NCBI GenBank assembly: GCA_022605405.1
Contig: JABYQQ010000010.1
Location: forward strand, 744,001-808,000
Reading direction: 5' to 3'
DNA: 64,000 bases
DNA from: Earliella scabrosa
Lineage: Eukaryota; Basidiomycota; Agaricomycetes; Polyporales; Polyporaceae
In this document: piece after piece, positions 45,523-56,876 of the stretch
Layout: every line of letters begins with the position of its first letter
Position numbering within the stretch: the stretch's first letter is position 1
The notes under the pieces: model-generated
Told to the model about the DNA's origin: nothing
Database searches by the model: none
Seen by the model: the letters and a program-made list of their open reading frames with translations, nothing else
Translations under genes and position numbers: made by a program

Positions 45523-46163
45523 ATGGCGACTCAGGACAACCCCGAGGAGGACGGCTCGGACGACGTGGTGTTCATCGGATTCAACACGGACGTCCTATTC
45601 ACCGGATTTCGGCTGCACGGCCTGTCTGAGGACGGCATGAAGACGCTGGAGGAGGAGGGGCTGGTCTTTATGGGCTTTGACCAAGGCAAGCACGAACCCC
45701 TTGGGCAACGTAAGGTGGCCAGCCTTCCGCGCCGGCGTGCCCATCCCTCCCTCAACATCGCCGACGCCGCCGTCGAACCGCTCCCCACTCCCGCTTTGAC
45801 TGCTAGCTCTGAGACGGAGGAGCGCCTCAGTGCCGGTACGTGTGCCCCTATCATCTACGACGTGCGCTGTAACAGTCCCTGGGTCAGCTCCAGCGGTCTC
45901 TCCAGGCCCACCTCCCAGCTCGACCGTCTCGTCAGACAGGAGGGACGCCCAGTCTGAGCAAGGCGTCATTGACGTTGACGAGTGGGCTGCTGCGCAGGAG
46001 GTGACTCAACAGGTGAGCCTGCTGCATACTGACACTTGCTTAGGCGGTTCTGATCAGCCAACAGATGGTGGGACGACGACGCAGCGTGGATGGGTCCCCA
46101 CCAACCAAACGGCGACGTGTAGAGAACTCGCAGGGCGATCAGGCTGGCTGTCGTGCCTCTTGA
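45523..46163 (+). CDS. Unrecognised small protein with nuclear localisation-like signal
   Basis: Three exons join in frame, 45523 to about 45837, about 45877-46011 and about 46045-46163, using short introns. The N-terminus is acidic (MATQDNPEEDGSDDVVFIGF) and the C-terminus has GRRRSVDGSPPTKRRRVE, a bipartite nuclear localisation-like signal. VIDVDEW lies in between. No domain is recognised. Its position just upstream of another plus-strand cargo gene inside the insert suggests a linked role, but nothing in the sequence shows what it is. Confidence 0.45.
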
Positions 46164-46433
46164 GCACTGTCTGGTGGGTACAACATCCATCTTGTGCCGC
46201 ACGTCTACTGAGCATTCGTTCAGCAGGGTACTTAGATGTCTCGTGCGGTTATTTTTGGACGTAGTCATGTGATTGTCGGATGCGACTGCGCACTCCGCAG
46301 TTGCAGCCCTCTGCCTTAAAGACTGCCCTTTCCTCGCCTCCCACCACCATCCTTCTCGACGCTTTTGTCTCCCTATCCCCAGCTTGCTTCTAATCTACCG
46401 TCCTTACTCGTGTTCCCGTCCGTTCTTGTCTCA

Positions 46434-47913
46434 ATGCCACTCCCGTCCCCCGCGCCCTGTTCGAAGTTCAAGAAGCAGAAAGGCGACAAGAAGAAGAAGA
46501 AACCCTGCCGCAACTGCAGCCTCCCCAAGGACGCGCACAAGAAGAAGCCTGAGGTCTCATCGGCGCCGACTGTGCCTAGTATCTTGGCGAAGTATAGCAT
46601 CAAGGGCCTCAAACCGTTAGCCTCAGAGGCTGAAGCTCGACAGGAGATGACTGCGGGTTTCCGCCCTGCTCCGCCTCCTGCTGCGTCGCAAGCCGGTCCG
46701 TCCAAGTCGTCTGTAAGTGTCGCTTCATTCCTATAAGCACTACGTCCTGACCTTGACTTTTGCTCTATCAGAAGGCCCGTTCCCGACGGAGTGCCAGCGC
46801 GAATTCCAGCAAGGCACAGAAAGAGATGGGTCCCAAACCGTCGAAACTATACCCGCTTCGCTACATGTTGGTCAATCCATGCGGTCTCTGGCTTACTGCG
46901 GTAAGTAGACTCTGCCTACCGTCGAGCGTTGGCTGGTGCCTCTGCCAGGCCCGATGGCTTTCAAGCCCTGACGCGTCTTCCTGTGCAGACTACCCCGCCG
47001 AAGATGGCGCTCACATCTGATCTTGTCCCCACGACCGCTGACGAGGAGACGTTCCGGTCGGAGAGTGTTGGCCTCCTGGTCAATGAAGGTCCGGATAAGC
47101 GCCCGCTCGCCTTCTCTGCGGACTGGTCCATGGCCGCCTTCGATCAATACCTGCGTCAACTTTTCCCTCCTCTGTTCGAATATCTGGATCTGGTATATGG
47201 TGTCCGCAATGGCACTGAAGACAAATTTCATTGGCGTTTGCTTCGGCGCTCGTACAACAAAGCAATCTTGTACGGCAAATCCACCGTCGATGGCCGCGAC
47301 CTCTTACAGTGTCGGCTTGGTGCAACCACGAAGAACAAGGACAATTTTGGGCTTATGATAGGTACGTCCTCTCCTTCAAGCACACGATCCTGTCAATCTC
47401 CTCTGTCTCCCCATACCTGTCAGTTCCCCCTAACCTAATACGTCTTCTCTCCTCCAGTCACTCGACACTTCATTCCAGCGTCCGTCTACGAGGACTGGAA
47501 GGGTGCTATTGCCGAGGCAAAGGACCAGCGCATCAAACGTGGGCACTCCCCCGTTGATGAGTTGGACGTCGAGCCAGAAATGGACTCAGAGTCATCGGAC
47601 TCGGACTCGGACAGCGCCTCATCAGTCGATGGCCGTGACTTCCAGCCCTCGGAGCCCGACACCGACAGTAGCAAGGACGATGGCTGCAATCATCGTCCTG
47701 TGACCAGGAAGGGCAACAAACGTCCCGCGAGTCGATCCCCCTCTCGGTCTCCTTCGCCGTTCTCTCCGCCTCCGATTTCCCAGAAGCGTCTAGCCAAGAG
47801 ACCTCGATTGCGTAGGCCGAACCCTATGTCTGTCGAGTGCTCAATACTGACTTTCGCGTTTCCACCCAGTCTCCCCTGCAGTCGATGACTGGGACGTTGC
47901 AGCTGCCCGTCTT

Positions 47914-47976
<63 letters not shown>

Positions 47977-48237
47977 CACGACATGTCTGAGGCAGGACAA
48001 TCCGAAGCCGAGGTCGCCGCAACAGTTTCAGATGACTCCTACCCCACTGGCCACCGCAACGCATCGTGGGATGTAACATCGTCGCAGGTTGTGAACGCCC
48101 AGACGTCATCGCGATCTATCAGCCCAGTCCCTGCCCCTGCGGTCGCGACTCCCGTTGCAAGCCAGTCCACTCGCCCGACATATGGACCAGGTCTTCGCTC
48201 GCCTACTGTCGGCTTCACCAACCCTTGGAGCCCGTGA
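46434..48237 (+). CDS. Unrecognised lineage-specific protein, 500 aa
   Basis: Five exons join in frame: 46434-46712, 46772-46900, 46989-47361, 47458-47811 and 47870-48237. A Lys-rich start with CRNCSLPKDAHKKKP could be a small metal-binding motif. The middle has AAFDQYLRQLFPPLFEYLDL, KFHWRLLRRSYNKA and TVDGRDLLQCR, a pattern I associate with uncharacterised Agaricomycete proteins found in mobile-element-rich regions. The C-terminal part is acidic and Ser-rich, with a basic RSPSRSPSPFS segment and an Asp-Asn dipeptide repeat encoded by a GACAAC microsatellite (47914-47973). No catalytic motif is seen. Confidence 0.6.
47914..47973. repeat. GACAAC microsatellite, about 10 units
   Basis: Perfect hexamer repeat within the last exon of the 500-aa protein gene, encoding alternating Asp-Asn. 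Confidence 0.9.
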
Positions 48238-48958
48238 AACGCCGTCGGTCGAGGGATGGTCTACACTTCACGACATTCCTTTATCCTTCCTTCCTCATCC
48301 CCACTTTTTCCCCCATCGTGGGGCTTGAAGTCGTTCGTCGGTTGCTATCAGTAGTACTAATCATGCTTTCTTTCATCCCGCCGTTGGTTCTGTCTCTCCT
48401 GCTCTTCACGTCTCCACTGCTTCCCGCTTTGTAGCTGCTATACCCTCGCAGGCTCATTCACATTTGGTTAACGGACATCTCATCTCGCCTCCACACGCTC
48501 CCTCTTCTGTTGCCAGCCATCTCCGGACGGACTACTCGGTCGTTACTATCGTGATATCCCCTACAATAATCATCTGTCTAATCGTTCAACTGCGTGCAAC
48601 ATCGCCCATGTGTGAACATAATCAAATGGTGCATGACAGCTGAAGGGGTATTGTCTGGTCATTCCGTTTCTGCGCTGAGGAATCAATGTTTGTTTGCGAT
48701 GGATCGGCGTACCATACTATTGTCGTGGTGCTCAGACCATCTAGCAAATTTGTCCTATATCCCAGGGTAAGTGTTTACGGTAGTAGAGCAACGACGACAG
48801 TTTGCACATGTTACGAAGCTGGATGTCAGAATATACGATGTGTACAAATGGACTACTAGACCGTCCCCGCTAACAAAAGCAGTACCTATACAAATAGAAT
48901 ATGCGGTCAGACAAAGGAGTGTTTGTTCGCTGGGAGGAGTGTTTACATAAGATCCACG
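48238..48958. other. Noncoding right end of the 15.5-kb insert
   Basis: No gene; AT-richer than the coding parts. Shares no long similarity with the left interior. Confidence 0.4.
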
Positions 48959-49000
48959 ATTGTCCTCGTTTTTTATTAAATGTGCAAAACGAACGTCATA
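48959..49000 (-). repeat. Right terminal inverted repeat, 42 bp
   Basis: Inverse of 33517-33558 with two mismatches; directly followed by the CCGATC target duplication at 49001-49006. Confidence 0.8.
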
Positions 49001-49006
49001 CCGATC

Positions 49007-49821
49007 GACACGTCAATCTGCAGGTCGACGACAGAATCCCCGAAATCGAAGGTTCCCCAGTTCATCTGAGCGCAGTTGTGATGCTGTAGGAGCGGAGATG
49101 GCCAGTGGCCTGTTGAATTCGCGCGCGAACAGAGGAAATAACGACATACCAAGTGAAGATGGCGTAGACTCTGACTTATAGTGTGCCTCTTGTGGTAATA
49201 CCACTCATGCGGGTACGCAGGCAGCACTAAGACACACGAAGATGCCATGGAAAGCTTCCGCAACTTTGGAACCGACGTGATCAAGGATAGTGTCGAGGAG
49301 AAGAATGCCTTCGCTCCGCAGACGTCTACTACATCTATGTTGAGATCCATGATCCTTGGCGACCACATGCGGAACGTAGTTTCGACGAGACGGGGCGGAC
49401 ATTTGTGCCAAATCGAGCAAGATAGCTGCAGGCTCGTAACATTTTGACACAGCTGTGGAAGAGGCGTCCGGGCAAACGGCACATACACGGGCGGCCGGGC
49501 CCAGTCGGTATGTACCACTGAGAGTCTGGTCACTAAAGCAGCATAGTGAGGGGCCTCTTTGAATGTCCGGATGAGGAGGTCAACTTGAGTTTCCCTCGTC
49601 AGTTTGACTTCATGGTATAGTTTTGACCGGCTGCGAGGGAGCCACGCGGAACAGACCAGGGAGGTTTGGCACCACTGCTGGCGAATGGCCTCCGAGATAG
49701 ATTTCGATTGAATGACGGACGCAGATTGCAATGAGTAATCTTTGTAGAGGGAAGAGGAATGTTCGTAGAAGGAATCAATGATGTGCTCGCATACTTCGAT
49801 GGGCAGGAGAGAGTTGTCCAT
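49007..49821 (-). pseudogene. F-box-like gene, duplicate copy, N-terminal half
   Basis: Begins MDNSLLPIEVCEHIIDSFY and continues with CSAWLPRSRSKLYHEVKL, close to the intact copy at 29140-30568. Exon 1 is 49821-49150. Relative to the intact copy, the next exon has about five extra bases (GCCAG near 49102) that shift the frame, and the gene then runs into the inverted repeat of the 15.5-kb insert at 49000. The C-terminal half is at 32908-33510. A truncated protein could be made but no complete one. Confidence 0.8.
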
Positions 49822-50455
49822 GTCGACCGATGGTCAGGGATGGGTGTGGGGGGAGACAAAGGCTGGCCTACTGCGGCCTGGCTCTTACATATGCACCAGA
49901 GATCGTGGCAAGCTGTGATTCATACGTCGACAAGGTTCGTACTGCCCACGCGTACAGCCCCCTACCACAAGCTGTAGCCGTGTTCTCTTCGCCAGTCGTT
50001 GGAAGGCAGGGAACAAACGCCGGATGCATTTGAACTTCAAACTTTATAGCACAGCAAGCCGTGCCTACTAGTACACGAGAATAGAGTAGCAGCCGATAAC
50101 ACGATGATCGAGCGATAGCATGCAGTAAGGTACGGATACAGATACATAACGTGCGGCAATAATGCATGGGATGGGATAGGATGGGATTCGATGAGATGGG
50201 ATGTTGACCGATGAGCGTGAGGATCCAAACAACAACAACAGATGCAGCACAGAAAAACCCAAAGGGAATAAGTAAATGACACCAATCAGAACAGCGGAGG
50301 TATATGCGGCAGCGCGCTGATAGAAGCAAATCGTTCACCGTCCCGAAACCTGGGATAACGCGCACAGCACTGCTGACTGGGAAGTGGAATTTTGAAGAGA
50401 AGAGGGGTCCAGACGGGGATGGAGAAGGAGAACCTGGCCGGGTGGCACTGGGCGA
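49822..50455. other. Upstream region of the split F-box-like gene and 3' flank of carboxylesterase
   Basis: No gene. Contains the empty site for the 590-bp insert at about 50106-50119 and a GATGGGAT-rich stretch at about 50168-50200. Confidence 0.5.
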
Positions 50456-52636
50456 CTAGAATCTTGACCTCGAATCCGCAGGCGGGCCATTGCACAACTC
50501 CGCGCCGAGCTTCTGGACGAGCCCCAGACCGAGCGGCTCGAGCGCCTCCTTCCACACCTGCGTCTTCCGCCGCGCATGGAAGATGCTCATGCTCCGCTCG
50601 CCCGTCTCGCCCTCGGGCCCGAACACGAACACCCGGTCCTCCCGCCACGGCGCCTCCCCGTACGCGAACGCGAGCCACCGCTCCTGCACCGCGTTCCGCA
50701 CGCGCGCGTACGTCCAGTCGTCGACGACCGGCATCGCCCAGTCCGCGTCGTAGTACGCGCACGGCGCCTGCCCGTCCTCGCTCGACGGCCGCGACGGCAT
50801 CGGCTCGTCCTCGTCGTCCACGTCCGAGTAGTACCCGCCGTCTTCGCGCGGCTCGAGGAAGTAGTCCGCGATCGAGGTTGAGGGGAGGGACGGGAGCGGG
50901 ACGTTGTCGAAGAGGTACATGAGGTCGACGGCGTGGTGCGGGACGCCGCGCGAGGGCGACTCCTGGTCGAAGACGTAACGCCATACACCGCGTCCACCGC
51001 GCTCGTTGCGTAAGCTTGATGCGACCTTCTCCGTGGGCCATGCAAATCGTGCGTCGTTGATGAGGTCCAGGAGGCGGTCGGGGAGCTCGTCTGCTGGTGT
51101 TTGCGCGCCAATGTCGTACAATCGCAGGAGAGAGTTCGCCTTGTTTAGTGATTGGCAGATGGCGCGTATCCGCTTGACGGCACCGGCAGACGTCCAGAGC
51201 GAGGCGGGGAGAGACCAGAGGAGAGACTCGGCGCCGCAATCACCTATCAGGATCGGTTGGTGGTAACTTGTGTGCGGATGCCGCGAGTGCGAGCGCGAGC
51301 GTGAATGTGAGTGTGAGTGCCGGTGGTGAGGAACCTTGAGGTGATGCGAGTGCCCGTTGAGTTCCACGACCAGGTTGTCGCCCAAGTGTTGCTCCGAGTG
51401 GTGGGCCGGAGAGCACGCAGAGTCGTCCACAGGTACCAGAGAGCCAGTCCAGGACTTGCGGAAGAAGTAGCCATCGTCCACGGCGCGCACGTTCTGTCCT
51501 AGGATGACCAGCTGCTCGGGATCGACCGCGCGAAGCTGCTCTATTGACTGTATGCGGAGCGCAGACATCATCTTGTTCAGCTGCCAGCCGGCTTGAGCCA
51601 CGTTCGGGACTTCCATGTCGGCGATGGCGCTTTGAATGATGGCGCGCTGGAACAGCGGCGCAATCTCGTTCGCGGCGGAGTGCAGGTGGCAGAGAATGTC
51701 GCCTGCTCCCGTGGATTCGCCGAAGAGCGTGACATTGTTGGGGTTGCCGCCGAAGGGCTGAATGTAGCGGTGAACCCACTCCATCGCTCTTCTCTGGTCC
51801 CAGAGGGCTGCACCGCATACAGATCAGTGGATGCGAAGTGGCGCGGAAGAATAGAAGACATACCATAGTTGCCCACGCCCTCGTCACCTGCTGCCTTGTT
51901 GTCCTCGCGCAGGGCTGGGCTCGCCGCGAAGCCAAGCAACCCCAGGCGGAAGCTAGACGGAATCATTCAGTCCCCGGAGTGGAGGACGAGTGGAAGATCA
52001 GCACAGCACAGGGAAACGACGTACTTGATGGACACGACGATAACTGGCTTGCCACACTGGATGCTCTTCTGGACGAGCGGGCCAGCGTCAGTAACCCAGT
52101 TCGCACCGGAACCCCGGTTCCCACCCCTGTGACTATCGTTGGCACGACTGCAGCAGATAGAAGGAGAGGCTATGCGAGCTTACCCATGGATCCAAAACAT
52201 GACCGGATAGTGGGAGTCGGGGGAGGCGTCGGCAGGGCAGGTAATGTTTAGGTTTAAGCATTCAAACTCGGATTGCTTGAGCGCCTGGTTGGGGATGCAG
52301 TCCTCGGTGAGGTTGAACATTTCCTCCTCGACGCTTTTGAAGTTGGGTTGGGGGCATATGGGCCTGCAGCAAGATGAGATGAGCTGAGTTGGAAGGTGTG
52401 TGCATGTCGTGTGACAGCACGTACCCATGGCGCGAGCAGTCCGTCTGGGGTGGGTAGCGCGTGCAGAGCTTCGACTGGCGGAAGCGCGCGGGTATGCTGG
52501 CGTACTTGATACCGAGGTACTGATGCACGGGTGCGTCAGGGGTGGAGATCGGGTGGACTACACCCGCGAAGGTGGTCTTGAGCTCCTCGTGGAGGACGAC
52601 CGGCTCCTGAACATCGTCGAGTATCTTGGCAATCAT
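50456..52636 (-). CDS. Carboxylesterase/type-B lipase-like enzyme, 644 aa
   Basis: Exons 52636-52425, 52363-52184, 52126-52025, 51952-51864 and 51807-50456 join in frame. The alpha/beta-hydrolase signatures are YLGIKYASIPARF near the start, the oxyanion-hole stretch FWIHGGGNRGSGANW, DQRRAMEWVHRYI, and the nucleophile elbow FGESTGAG (Ser226). GVPHHAVDLMYLF carries the likely catalytic His. No N-terminal signal peptide is seen, so it is probably intracellular; substrates are unknown. Two low-complexity insertions are unusual: a His/Ser/Arg-rich run around residues 345-370 (encoded near 51275-51350) and an acidic stretch around DVDDEDEP. The final 30 codons and 3' flank are duplicated at 31577-32024. 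Confidence 0.85.
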
Positions 52637-55367
52637 CGCGGATGTTGGGAGGTGCTACGTGGGACGGGCAGTCCGCAGGTGCGCAGGAGGATGTGCGAGT
52701 GCGGGGGATGGGCGGGAGGAGGAGGGGCAGTACTAGGAGGAGAGTGGGGTCGGGGCACGGAGGGGCGCGTCTGGCTTTGTAGGCCCGCTGGGCGAGCGCA
52801 TCCCTCCACGGTCGATCGACCGCATCGGGACAGGAGGAGCAGGAAACTTGAGGCCCTCTCTCGAAACGGAAACTGCCCACGCCCGCCATTCACTCGCGGG
52901 CCACAGCCAGACCCGGCAATCGCCGAGAACCTGCGTCAACAGAGCACAACAGACGCACCGACGCCCCGTCGAACGGACTGGAACCCTGTCCGCCAGTCGC
53001 AGCCTCCGCTCCCTGGGGCCCAGATGCATCATCCCTGACATCATGCATCAGCATGACCACTCAACCAACGCCCCTCCGACATCTCCCGACGCGCGAGCAG
53101 ACACCGAGGCGCGTGCGGTACACGGGAACCCCATACGTACTGCGCATATTCCAGGCCACAGCCTAAGTTGACGGAGCCAGAAGTTTTGCAGAAGACGTGC
53201 ACAGGCTGCGTGTCCTAGGAGCCTACGAGCGCGAATGCTGGACAAGGTTCGGCTCGCGGTCTGAGGCGTTCCTTGGGGCCTTCACCTAGAAAGATCCGAG
53301 GCGTGTGCGTAGAGGTGTTGGGGACGTAAACAACAGCCCGCATCGACAATTCTGGATCGTCAGCTGTTGATCGTTGTAAACCTGCACAAAGATCGCTCCT
53401 TCAGACCCAATTGGGCGATGGGGCGAGATTAGCACCAGACACACGCGGGAACCCCGGACGCAGTAAGAAACCGACCCATAGACCGTCTTGCAAATAAAGC
53501 AACCGACGGGCGCACATGTGCGCGGCCCACCTTCTACCCCACAGCTTGCGCGTAATAGGTAGTCATGCAAGACATTGGCACGTCGCATGCATTAAGCGCA
53601 AGACACGTCTCAAGTACGCCTAAGTTATCATCTGCACCGTGCACGGTGAGCGCCAGGAATAGCAAACGTAAGGAAGGCACCTACCAGTCCCACGACTGCT
53701 GGCACGAACGCTAACCCCGTCCCGACATCCGGTCGTAGACGTACACAGCGTACAAGGAAGCAGCCACAGCGCCCGCCCGCCATACACCCTCATGGAAACC
53801 TGCCACGGCGCCACGCTCAGTGAGGCGTAAGCGCGACAGAATCAGACGAGCTTACCTACTTTGCCCAGGAGGCGCACCGGTCCTCCGACCGAATACGTAC
53901 TAACGTGGCACTGAAGCTTGTGTTGGCTTCGTCGTTCGATGCATCGATAGACTGAGAAAGTGCGATCGTCAGCGGCGGAACACATACACCACTCTATGGA
54001 ATCCATCTCACGCTCGTACGTCTCCATCCCATCCCGACTCCCAACCACCCCTTGCCGGTGAATGCTTTACATACCTGCGAGCTTCGTGCGCTCCCGAGCT
54101 CCACGATCTTCGCCGCGCAACGGAGGGAGCAGGAGTCGCAGGCATGAGGCCGTCATGTGCCCAGCGCAGCCATCGAGCTCGAGCAAGGAGGCCACCTCGC
54201 AGTCGGGAACGCCGAGACCCTGCGTGTCAGCGAACATTCCCAGCGACAACCCCACAGGTCTGGCCTCGGCCGCGGTCTTGCCCGTCAAGGTATGCTTGCC
54301 TATAGTTGTGGTCGTGACGTTCGCGAAGCCCGATACCAGTACCAGATACCGTGTTGCATCCCGCCTGGCCAGTCCGCACTAGAGAAAGAGAGACCAATCC
54401 ACCAGCCCAAGCGCGCAGAGCCGACGAGAGATGGGTATCAAGAGCGAAAACCGCAGATGGCGACAGTCGCGGCCCTATATACCGCACCGGGGCCCCCGCC
54501 CCACCACGGCGTCCTTGCTATGCGAGACCAGAGCACCCATCGGAAGCCAGGAGGGGTGCATTTTGGGGTGCTTGCAGCCCGGCAGCGCTGCTGATGACAG
54601 CACTCGCCGGCGGCGGGAGGGTGCTTCGGTGGAGTGGGGGTTGCTTCGCGAGATGTTTATCGGACGCCTGGGGGAACCATCGTCCAGAGAGCGACCAACG
54701 CGCGCGCCAGCGATGTCACTGTCCAGCAAATGCAGCGCATGTACGAGCGTGTGCAGGTAAAGTGTCGCCCTAGGTCAATGGTGGTGGTTGGAGGGGCAAC
54801 GAGGTGAAGATGTGCGAGGCCCGTTCAGGCAGGGCGCGCTCGGTAGCGCGCCATCGCGCGGATCGATCGCGATCGGGACCGCGAGAAGCGCGCATAGTGG
54901 CCGAGATGGCGGCGCTGCGCCGTTTTCCGCCCCATCGGACGATGGCGGGGGCATCGAGCACGGCGGTCGGGAGGCGGACGATGGTGGTCGAGGTCAAAGA
55001 GAGGGCGGGGAGATCAGATATGCGCCCGATGGTATCGATGAGAGGTTACGGGAGGCGGATGTGGCGCGTCTCACGGCCGCGCCCCGGCACCGTGACAAAC
55101 CACCCAAACATAGACATTGGCCACAGCACGACGACAAATAAGTAAGTACCCTGCACGAGAATGGTAGGGACATTGATAAGTCGCAACGCCGCAGAAGCCC
55201 TTGAAGAGGTAAGTAAGGCGTAATGGTGGCATAGTACGCCGTATCTACTTACGCATCGACGGATCGCTACGAGGGCAACCACGGACATGAGGGAGATGAC
55301 ATGTATTGCAGCTGGAGATTCTGTAACGTACATACGCACGCCGACTCGTAGAAGAACGACGACCCGC
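52637..55367. other. 2.7-kb region without a supported gene
   Basis: Short open frames on both strands. A minus-strand stretch near 55320-55070 could encode one or two membrane helices (LVQGTYLFVVVLWPMSMFGWF) and contains splice-like sites, but no family or start is convincing. 52637-52900 is the carboxylesterase upstream region. Confidence 0.35.
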
Positions 55368-56476
55368 TCACCCTCGCACCCGCACAACCTTCCGCTTGCC
55401 TTTGCCTCCCCCACCACCACCACCGATGCCGGGCGCAGCTTCCTGTGCGCTCATTCCAGCCTTGACGGTCTCGATGAGGACTCCGGAAGGCAACGCGGGC
55501 GAGTACGGCGAGACGCGACTCGTCAGGGCCGGCCAGGGCTGAGGGGGCGAAGGCACCTTCGGTCGACGCTTCGTGTCCGGAGGTGAGATAGTCGTATTCG
55601 ACACCGACGTCGCCTTCGACCCACCCTTCGCAGGCTGCTTTCCCTTGACGGGCGTAGCAGGCGCAGGTGTCTCCTGGGCCTGGGGGGAGGGATCGGTGTC
55701 GTATGGGGGCTTGGGGACGCTGTCCGGCTTGAGCATTTGGATCTGGATCGAGATCATCTCCAGAAGCTGCTTCTCTGCACATCGACCGTGTATGAGTAGC
55801 ACGTCACGATGGCACCCGTACAAACGAAACAGGCGGCAGGCCAGTGGCACGGAAAGGTAGAGGAGCAGGGAACGTACTCGTCTTGATCGCCGGGTTCACC
55901 AGCCTGCCATCCTTCTTCCACTGCACCCGCACGCGCCCCGGGTTCTCCCAGTCGCGCGGATGCGCCTTGTGTACTTCATGCAGCGTGCCCAGCCCGAGCC
56001 GGTTCGTCGCGTCCGCAATGTCCTTGCTCAACGGCCACCACACGCTCTTCGCCCGGGGAATACGACGCTCGCCCCGCCCACACGGCCGCTTCGCATCGAT
56101 GTATATGGGGTAGATGCACGTCCACCTAGAGAAAATCCGCGGCGAGATCCAATGTTGAGTGTCGGGCGTCCGTGCGAGAGACAGGTGAGCGACAGCGTGT
56201 GCGGACGTACTTCTTGTACGGCGTGATATCCGTCACCGTCTTCATGCCTTGGGCATCTGCGCCCGTGCCAGTCCCAGGGCGGAACTGCGGTAGCGAGGGC
56301 GAGGCAGGCCCCGCGGCGGGCTCGAACAGGTCGGGGGCATCGTCCTCCTCGGAGTCGGAAGCGTCGAGCTGCTCGAGGATGGCCCCGCGCGTGCCGGTGT
56401 TTGGGAGGGGCTTGCTGGGCAGCGGGAGGTCGGTATCGTCGTCGAACTCCTCGACGACTGCGGCTCGGCGGGACAT
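55368..56476 (-). CDS. SEC65: Signal recognition particle 19-kDa subunit homologue (SRP19/Sec65), 306 aa
   Basis: Exons 56476-56211, 56125-55878 and 55774-55368 join in frame. The central domain matches SRP19: WTCIYPIYIDAKRPCGRGER, VWWPLSKDIADATNRLGL, then HPRDWENPGRVRVQW, KDGRLVNPAI and KKQLLEMIS. SRP19 binds the SRP RNA and helps assemble the particle that targets ribosomes to the ER. As in other fungi the protein is longer than the animal form: an acidic N-terminal part (MSRRAAVVEEFDDDTDLPLP) precedes the domain, and a Pro/Ser-rich region ends in a Gly/Lys/Arg tail (GGGGGGGKGKRKVVRVRG) likely to contact RNA. Confidence 0.9.
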
Positions 56477-56876
56477 CGTTGCGTGTGATCAGGGCGGAAG
56501 AAGGTGATGCGCTGAATATGTGGTGGACGGAGGTTCGAGCTCCGGATGGCGGATGTGTCGGGCGCAACGGCAAGGGGGAGGAGATGATGGATGGAGCGCA
56601 CGAAAAGTCGTCGCGTGTCCTCGAGTCCGACGAGCTCGGCGCAAGCGCTGACCAAGGTTGAGCGCATTCGCCGCTGCCGGCGCAATGTCACTGTCAGTCG
56701 GTATCGTCGCGTCCTGCAATCCCCGAGCCTGATCAACCGCAGCGCCCATGAGGTTCCATTCCATGATATCGAGCGGACAGCTGGGCGGGGTTTATAAGGC
56801 GTGCCCTGCCGCTCAGGAGTAACCTAACTTGATCACTCCCACTACGAGCTCTAGTCATTGACTTTCGCACATCACT
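56477..56876. promoter_or_regulatory. Bidirectional promoter region of SEC65 and the DUF4336-type gene
   Basis: 400 bp between divergent starts. A TTTATAAGG element at 56791-56799 lies about 80 bp upstream of the plus-strand ATG. Confidence 0.5.

Larger units (their letters stand above)
33517..49000. mobile_element. 15.5-kb segment with terminal inverted repeats: candidate large cargo-carrying DNA transposon
   Basis: The segment starts TATGATGTTCGTTTTGCACA and ends with the inverse of TATGACGTTCGTTTTGCACA. The first 42 bases of each end match at 40 positions and then diverge. It splits one F-box-like gene copy and is flanked by CCGATC on both sides. Inside, in order: TET/JBP-like dioxygenase (-), DD35E integrase-type protein (-), BTB-like protein (+), minisatellites, a possible nucleotidyltransferase-like protein (-), a Wee1-like fragment (-), and two unrecognised proteins (+). 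No reverse transcriptase, DNA polymerase B, tyrosine recombinase or KDZ-type transposase was recognised. The integrase-type protein is the best candidate for mobilising it. Alternatively, the segment could have grown by nested insertions into a smaller element. Confidence 0.7.
49001..50560. repeat. Tandem segmental duplication, copy 2, right part
   Basis: Matches copy 1 from about 29790 to 32024 without the 590-bp insert, and includes the 3' end of the intact carboxylesterase. Confidence 0.8.

Noticed and set aside
33517..49000. Polinton/Maverick or Starship identity for the large insert
   Set aside because: Size and 6-bp target duplication resemble Polintons, but no DNA polymerase, packaging ATPase or capsid gene is present; no Starship-type tyrosine recombinase was found either.
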